A stretch of 64,000 nucleotides of DNA from positions 25,771,342 through 25,835,341 of the forward strand of contig OY986965.1 in NCBI GenBank assembly GCA_963920575.1. The letters are read 5' to 3'. The notes below the pieces were generated by a model. That model was not told where the DNA came from, did not search any database, and saw nothing but the letters and a program-made list of their open reading frames with translations. Positions 57,651 to 64,000 of this stretch are shown one piece after another. This DNA comes from Narthecium ossifragum. Lineage: Eukaryota > Streptophyta > Magnoliopsida > Dioscoreales > Nartheciaceae. Within the stretch, counting starts at the first letter, position 1, and every line of letters starts with the position of its first letter. The position numbers and the translations under genes are program-made.

Positions 57651-60600
57651 ATGAAGTGCATACCAGTCCTTCTGATGGGATGCGGCGGCGTCGGCCGCCA
57701 ATTCCTGGAGCATGTCGTCAACTGCAGGCCCCTTCACGCCAGACAGGCTCGTTTCTAGATTCATCTCTCTCACCACCCTAAAACCCTACCTTAGCTGAGC
57801 GTAGCTACTGCATTGGCTCTCTAGCTGGAAATAAGATCCTGATTGTTTGCAGGGATTGGCTTTGCGAGTCATAGGGGTTTGTGACAGCCGGTCGCTGCTT
57901 GCTGTGAAGGATGTCTCGGCGATGGAGATGGATGATGCCTTCTTGATGCACCTCTGCCGAGAGAAGTCGTCGGGGTCGTCTCTGGCGAGTCTTCCGAGTT
58001 CTGGTAATGATCAAATGGATCTTATTTTGTTGCGGGATGCCCAAAAGTAACGACCTTGGTCTTGGATTTGGGTTTCGACTCTATAGATGATAAGTGGCTT
58101 GTTTGTATGATGCTGGCAAGTTGACGAGTGCATTGTTAATAGCGTAGAAGTGTTGGGCAGAGTAGCATAATGGGTTTTCACAGTTGCCAATTTTTCAATT
58201 TAGTCACTTCTAGATTAGCTGTAAATGAGGGGCGTGGCTTGATTTCCTTTCTTCTGTTTTTTCATGCTTTGATAGAATTTTTGGCTGAACTTGATGTTTC
58301 AATACATATACGAATTACAAATGTATTGCCGACCTTTTGCCTTCTATCCATTTTAATAATTTTGATTGGTTTATTTTCCTATTCCAGGTCAGTTCCAGTT
58401 ATTTGAGGAGTCAGAAGCAATGCAAAGGGCCATTGATATTGCTAGCCGTCTTGGTAGATCAACTGGTTGGTAGAACATCTTAGATCAGGTGTTGCTTTGT
58501 ATCTTCCGTATGTTCTGCTTGTGGTTGATGCATGTATACACAAGCGACAGTTGCTTTGTACGCTTTCCATATTGTAACACTTTTCACTGATGTCTCTTTG
58601 TGGTGGTAGTATGTGGTTTTCTCTAATTCTTATTATTTCATGTCTCACTTATCATTTTTTGTCATTTATAATGTAAACAGGTCTGGTGGTGATTGATTGT
58701 TCAGCTAGCTCTGAGACAGTTGAAATTCTGAAGCAGGCTATTGGTCTTGGTTGTTTTGTTGTGCTGGCAAATAAGAAGCCACTTACATGTGGAATTGTAA
58801 AACTCTTCCATTGTACTTTCCCACATATCATGGCATGTGCTGTGACCATAATTCTTTGTGCTTCCTGTAGGAGGACTATGAAAGGCTAATCTCACACTTC
58901 CGTCATGTTCGATTTGAATCAACTGTATGTTATTTTGCTTTGTACTCATATCCTGTGCTTTCCACGTACTAGAAAGGGAAAAAAAAGATACATACTTTTG
59001 AATCAAATGTTAGTATCTTTTACCTGTTAAAGTTTGCTTCATATATTCAGAATTACATATGATTATGAAGGTGGGTGGGCAACACTCTGTCCAATACCTT
59101 TACATTTTTCTTTCCTTTGGTGTTGTTGTCTTAGATATTTTTGGCTATCTTGTTTACAAAGCTTATAGTTGTTATTATTTCTTGTTTTTCTTGAGATTGA
59201 GAAGGAAACCAGTCCTTTTATTACTATTCAGCTTCCTAGTGTATCACGATGATCGCTTATAATCATAGTTTTTGGCTTCCTGAAGTTACATGAGTAAAAT
59301 TAGGCTTCTAATTTCTAGCTTAAATATGTCATTTTTTTTCCTAGGTTGGAGCAGGCCTTCCAGTGATAGCATCTGTAACTCGTGTGCTTACTTCAGGGGA
59401 CTCCATTTTTAGAATCATTGGGAGTTTGAGTGGTAGCCAACTTATATACTATCATGATTTATCATTTTCAGTTATATATTTTTCTTATGATTGTTATTAT
59501 TGTAACTTTTAAAAGGTACACTAGGGTACGTCATGAGTGAAGTAGAGGATGGGAAGTCATTCAGTGAAGTTGTTAAGGCAGCCAAAAGTCTTGGGTACAC
59601 AGAACCAGGTCTGCCTTTTCCTTTGTGATAGTGTATCACATCTTACCAGAGTGAACCAATATCATACAAAAAAGCTACGTGATGTGAAAAATCATACCAA
59701 TCTTTTATATGTGCAGTTTGCATCCTATCATTTCCTATTAGAGAAGGGCATTGGATGATGATTCTAAAGTAGAAGAAGCTAATGCGTAGCTAACACATGA
59801 TAACTAAAGTGCTGTTCTATCCCTTCACTTTGTCATTTTTAGTTTTATATTTATATTTTTGGCTTATAATTGTAAATTTTGCCCGACCTTGCCACCCAAC
59901 CCCAACCAAAAATGCTTGTGTTGCTCCTAGTATTGTGTGAGGGTTGTTGCAGAAGAGAGTAGACTTGTTTGTAATAATAAAGATCCTATCAGAGTCAGAA
60001 ATAAATAAAAACGTACTGAGAACCCTAAGCCTTAACATACTTGCAGAAAAGAAATAATGAAAATTCAAAATTAGCAGTGACATTAAAATGCCACCTGGAA
60101 ATCAGTGTATTGCATAAAACTCTTCTAAAAAAAGCTCAAGGACACAATGGAATGATGTGCAAAAGATGTATTTAGAAAACTTAAAATCATGCTTGACCAC
60201 ATATCTTTTTTGCAAACATGTCTTTTTCTCCCCCGTTTTTTGCACTTTAAATTTAAAATGTAAGATAAGCAGAACATATAATCTGACAGCTGTTTGTCCC
60301 TGTCTACAGATCCACGTGATGATCTAAGTGGAAGGGATGTAGCCAGAAAGGTTCGACAACACGCATTGTCTATAATATGTGTTAATTGGATATCCGCTTC
60401 ATTGTTTTTATATGTTCCTATATACACCTGTGCTTATTTTTGGTTTTTATCTCTTAAAAGTATTTGATCTTATGCACAAATTCTGAAGCACTTCGTACCG
60501 AGCTTTTTTGTTCTTTGAATTGAATAGGCTACAATGCAAGTAGCCTAAGGGTAGTTGTATGAGTTAATAACATCAACTTAAATCCAGCATTTACAGTGAT

Positions 60601-62153
60601 AAAGTTCTTTATTATTTTTGGGATCAGGCATTAATCCTTGCTCGGCTCCTAGGAAGGCGGGTTGGCTTGGATGATATAAAGGTTCAGACCTCATCAATTC
60701 TTACTCTTGTAGAAAGTTATTCAGAGCAAAATAACATGAAAGAATATTATATTGTTGGGATTAGTATGCTTTTGTGTAATATTTGAGATTTGGTCTTGAA
60801 CTGAGCTGGCAAGAGATGGTATGATCTAGCTATCTGAATTCAAGCTGTTTTTTTGTAGCTGACGTCATGGAAGCATAGTCAATTTTTCTTCCTTTGTTCT
60901 GATGGTTCTTTAACATTTTCAGATAGAAAGCTTATACCCTGACGAACTGGGACCTAACTCGATGTCAACTCAAGACTTCATTGATGGAGGCCTTTCATCC
61001 CTTGACAGAGATATTGAAGAAAGGGTCAGAGTGGCTTCCTTGAGTGGGAATGTCCTTCGTTATGTTTGTCTTATTGAGGGCTCAAGGTAATTTCATCTGA
61101 TTATTGACAATGTTTACTGTGATTAGATAGAGCTTGTCTGCTGTTTGGTATTCTATAAGCACCCTTTTGTTGATGAGTCACAGATTTTCCCTTTTATTTC
61201 TGTTATTTTCCTTTTACGACTATGACCTGCAAAACCTTTTCCACATGTGTGTACTGCAGGAAAAAGATTTTTTTTCCCATTCAGATGGCCACCCTTTCCT
61301 ATGTTTATTTGCTGCCAAGAATGATATTTCTTTTTTTTTTTCCGTTGTTGAAATGGAGTGGCTTGCATAATAGGCGTAGTGGATGCCACTGGAAGTATAT
61401 GTCTTTGCAGGTTTCCTTTTTCCCTAATTTTGAGAACATCCTTGCCGTTTACAAATGTCAGGGTCTGTTTAGTCTGAATCGTAAAATTTATGAGTGGGCT
61501 GAGGAAATTGAAAAGCAATGTCGTGCTTGGATCTAATAGCATCTGGGATTTGAGCATTGGAGTAGCATGAGCCAAAGAAGAAATCTGCCCTTGCCCTTGA
61601 GTAACACTAGCTGGGGAAGGATGTCTCCCGATCTGACTCTTAATTATGTATGTATTCAGATTTGTTTCATGAGTCTAAAGTTAGGATTCTGTTTGGAGTT
61701 TGAATTGATTGCTCGGTCTTTTGTTGATATGCAGCACTCAGTTTAATCTTCTTGAATTAATCAGATTGCTGAATAAACCCTGATTTCTCAGCTTTAAGTA
61801 CCTTGCCTTAGCTCGTATTGCTTCCCTCTTTTCACAATTGGAGAAAATGTTAGTTTGGGAACCAAGTTCCTGGTGAACTTGTCAATCAGCTAACACTCTG
61901 GATAAGGGTGCATAAAACGGACTATAAGCAGCATATGTTGTAATATGATTTAACTGTGACTTTATTTTGGCTCATATTAGGTTAGACACTTCGAGTATTC
62001 TGTCCGCCTTCCATATAAAAGAGATGGTCAATATGATTTAACTGTGACTTTATTTTGGCTCATGAGTAGCTTCTCGATTGCAGGTGTCAGGTTGGCTTGC
62101 AAGAGCTTCCAAAAAATTCTCCCCTGGGGAGATTGAGAGGCAGTGACAGCGTG
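57651..62153 (+). CDS. Homoserine dehydrogenase-like protein, last exon not in window
   Basis: Homoserine dehydrogenase reduces aspartate semialdehyde to homoserine with NAD(P)H. This is the small monofunctional plant form without an aspartokinase domain, whose role is less certain. Exons: 57651-57746, 57853-58003, 58388-58465, 58681-58796, 58871-58924, 59345-59432, 59516-59608, 60310-60350, 60628-60681, 60923-61086, 62084-62153; they join in frame to 335 residues. Motifs: IPVLLMGCGGVGRQFLEHVV (nucleotide-binding loop), GLVVIDCSASSETVEILKQA, GCFVVLANKKPLTC, FESTVGAGLPVIASVTRVL, GSLSGTLGYVMSEVEDGKSF, AAKSLGYTEPDPRDDLSGRD and KNSPLGRLRGSDSV. The family runs about 40 residues further (the GAGAGNDTTAAGV motif), so the last exon must lie beyond 64000, displaced by the copia insertion at 62614, or be lost. 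Exon 1 ends at a GC donor (CAG|GCTCGT), the only site that keeps the frame. Confidence 0.85.
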
Positions 62154-62613
62154 GTATATATCTATTCTTTTGGAATGTTGATCAACTTTTTCCATGTCAT
62201 TTTGTTTTGTATTGGTCAACCCTCGATTCAAAATTTATTTATCATGTTGTGTCCTATTAATATGGTCATGCATCATCAACAGTATAAACTGCTGATAGTT
62301 TGCTACTACCTAGAGCCTAACATGCATTGTGAATTGATTTAATAGTTCGTGCACTGAGCACAACGTGTTGTTTGCCCATAAGTGAACTGAACCTGCTCTA
62401 CAAATAGGGTAACAAATCAAGGCTCAAGCAATGCCGGAAATATCTGATCAAACAACATGCAGATGCTTCCTGCTGGTATGAACAGTGATTGATCTGGCAA
62501 ATCCATTTACTTCCTGATAGTGTTTAGTATCAACATGGTTTGTATAGTTTTAAGTTGATATCGTGCTTGGCAGAACTTTAGTCTTCAATTATTGAGAAAC
62601 TGTTATTAAATAT

Positions 62614-63223
62614 TGTTGAAAAGTGACTCAAATTGGAATTCTCTCTTAGAGTTCAAATATGACATATTAATTGATTAGATCAGATCTCAGATCTCATGTA
62701 ATGAGAATTGAGAGCCCAATCCGAATTGGACTTCTCTCTCTGATTTAGATTCCCACTTTGAAAGGACTCTTCTCTCTCCTCTTTATTAGGTCTCATGTCC
62801 GGTAGTATATAAGAGGGAGAGAGTTGAGTGGTGGGATGTATGCTTGTGTACGGATTGTGAGAGAAAGGGTTGCAGCAAGAGTGTGTTGAAAGAAAAGAAA
62901 GTTGCAGAAAGGCTTTGAGGGAACCGAGAGAAAAAAGAGATGGGAAGACAGAGGAAGAGGGTGTGAGAGAGAGGATGACTTGGTGTTTGGTCATGTAATC
63001 TTGTACTCCTTTTCGTGATAGTGGATTTCTATGGTTTGCTCTCCTCGTGGAATGTAGGAGAATTCGTCTCCGAACCACCTAAATCTGTCTCTCACTTTTA
63101 CATTATTTTTTTTTTTTATCTTGTATCTTTTGGTTTGGTTCTCCACGCTTGTGTGTTCATGCATCGATTTAGGGCTTGCAAACATCGATCAAGGATCGAG
63201 GATTTGATGCTTTCGCACCAACA
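62614..63223 (+). repeat. Copia 5' LTR, 610 bp
   Basis: It begins TGTTGAAAAGTGACTC and ends TTCGCACCAACA, with the usual TG...CA. A TATATAAG promoter box lies at 62806-62813. The right edge is fixed by the primer-binding site two bases later. The left edge is chosen as the first TG consistent with the family form. Confidence 0.75.
62806..62813 (+). promoter_or_regulatory. TATA box in the copia LTR
   Basis: TATATAAG followed by a GAGAGAG stretch marks the likely U3 promoter and R start. Confidence 0.6.
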
Positions 63224-63225
63224 AG

Positions 63226-63237
63226 TGGTATCAGAGC
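63226..63237 (+). other. Primer-binding site for initiator Met-tRNA
   Basis: TGGTATCAGAGC, the standard plant copia primer-binding site complementary to the initiator methionine tRNA 3' end, lies two bases after the LTR. Confidence 0.92.
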
Positions 63238-63265
63238 CAGTTTTAGGGTTTGAGAAGCCGCAACG

Positions 63266-64000
63266 ATGTCGAAGTTTTAGGTGGAGAAGTTCGATGGCAA
63301 GATGAAGTTTGGGTTATGGCAAAAGAGGGTGAATGCTATTTTGCTGCAACATGATCTTTAAAAGACTCTTTTAGGGGAAGGAAGGAAAGCCTGCAACTGT
63401 GTGAAAGAAGAAGATTGGGCAGAGAAAGATATGAAGGCATTAAGTTTGATAATGCTATTTCTGTCTGATGAAATGATATATAACGGCAGCCATGGGCTTA
63501 TGGAAGAAGTTAGAGAACTTGTACATATCGAAGTCTTTTACCAATAAGTTGTATATGAAGAAGCAACTTTATAGCCTTCGTATGGTAGAAGATGGAAGTC
63601 TTTCGGAGCACCTCAATGAGTTCAAGAAGTTGATCACAGAACTGCTCAGAATAGATGTAAAGATCGATGATGAAGACAATGTAGTTATTTTTCTTTCATC
63701 TCTTCTAGATTCCTATGACTACTCGGTGACAACCATCTTGTATGGGAAAAGTATAGCGAAGATGGAGGAGGTCACGAGTACTTTATTATCACATGAGATG
63801 ATGTGAAAGCACAGATACTCTGAAGGTGAAGGTTTGGTGGCAAGACATGGAGGTCAAGAAAGAGGAAGGTTCGATGGTCGAGGTTGAAAGAAAGGAAAAG
63901 ATTGATCGAAGTCCAAGGTCAGAAAGTCTCAATGCAGATGGTGCAAATAAGATGGTCATTGGATGAAAGATTGCATGAAGATTGCTTACTACCAAGTAAA
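63266..64000 (+). pseudogene. Copia gag, decayed
   Basis: From ATG 63266 the frame reads MSKF, stop, VEKFDGKMKFGLWQ, then another stop after LLQHDL, then EEDWAEKDMKALSLIMLFLS. Near 63485 the frame changes and continues as GLWKKLENLYISKSFTNKLY and LYSLRMVEDGSLSEHLNEFK, typical of the UBN2 gag domain. A CCHC zinc knuckle CRWCK-stop-DGHWMKDC lies at about 63935-63980, with a stop inside it. At least three stops and a frame change mean no working Gag. Confidence 0.85.

Larger units (their letters stand above)
62614..64000 (+). mobile_element. Ty1/copia LTR retrotransposon, 5' part
   Basis: A 5' LTR (62614-63223), primer-binding site and gag remnant appear in the right order; the rest continues past the window. 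It lies in the HSDH-like gene after its last visible exon and in the same orientation. The preceding five bases (62609-62613, AATAT) would be the target duplication, but the other side is not in the window. Confidence 0.85.

Noticed and set aside
61134..61536. Short open frames in HSDH intron 10
   Set aside because: No family motif, T-rich, and in an intron defined by good splice sites.

Overview
This is eukaryotic nuclear DNA from a flowering plant. The genes have many short GT-AG introns and belong to plant families, lying among Mutator-like, PIF/Harbinger-like and LTR elements. GC-rich first exons (VPS36, AP2, GDSL) beside AT-rich introns favour a monocot, but the species cannot be named from the sequence. 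There are two assembly gaps of exactly 200 N (10019-10218 and 56501-56700), which are probably placeholders.

Layout. 1-1302 (+): last exon of an AP2-domain transcription factor. 2196-6024 (-): intact nine-exon ELMO-domain gene. 6633-8333: AT-rich foldback element with a second element (6765-7503) nested in its left arm. 8575-9995 (+): GDSL esterase/lipase-like gene with two frameshifts and no catalytic His. 10219-19115 (+): MATE/DTX transporter whose 5' end is lost in gap 1 and whose first intron carries a 4.58-kb MULE (10587-15166). 20184-23384 (-): VPS36, an ESCRT-II subunit. 23506-24548: second copy of the element at 6765. 25083-26476 (-): broken FAR1/FHY3-like gene. 26603-32822: a MULE split by a 2.4-kb solo LTR (26684-29119); it holds a zf-GRF gene and a transposase gene that has lost its catalytic core. 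34522-36655: PIF/Harbinger-like element with a captured PPR fragment. 38503-43806 (+): AGD14-type Arf-GAP. 44865-45600 (-): degenerate U-box fragment. 46030-47635: TIR element with LRR receptor-kinase pieces in shuffled order. 48201-56382 (+): NUFIP-like gene with a large inverted-repeat element in intron 5. 57651-62153 (+): homoserine-dehydrogenase-like gene, cut off by a copia retrotransposon (62614 to the window end) before its last exon.

The host genes form no operon or pathway. They are ordinary, independently transcribed genes for membrane trafficking (VPS36, AGD14, ELMO), transport (MATE), snoRNP assembly (NUFIP), metabolism (HSDH-like) and transcription (AP2). The accessory DNA is the more unusual part. 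It shows nested insertions with readable target-site duplications, three Pack-type or degenerate captures of host gene fragments (PPR, LRR-RLK, U-box), and a MULE that keeps an apparently intact GRF zinc-finger/coiled-coil/membrane-anchor gene while its transposase lacks the DDE core.

Exon boundaries were read by eye from splice sites, reading frame and remembered family motifs. No database search was run.
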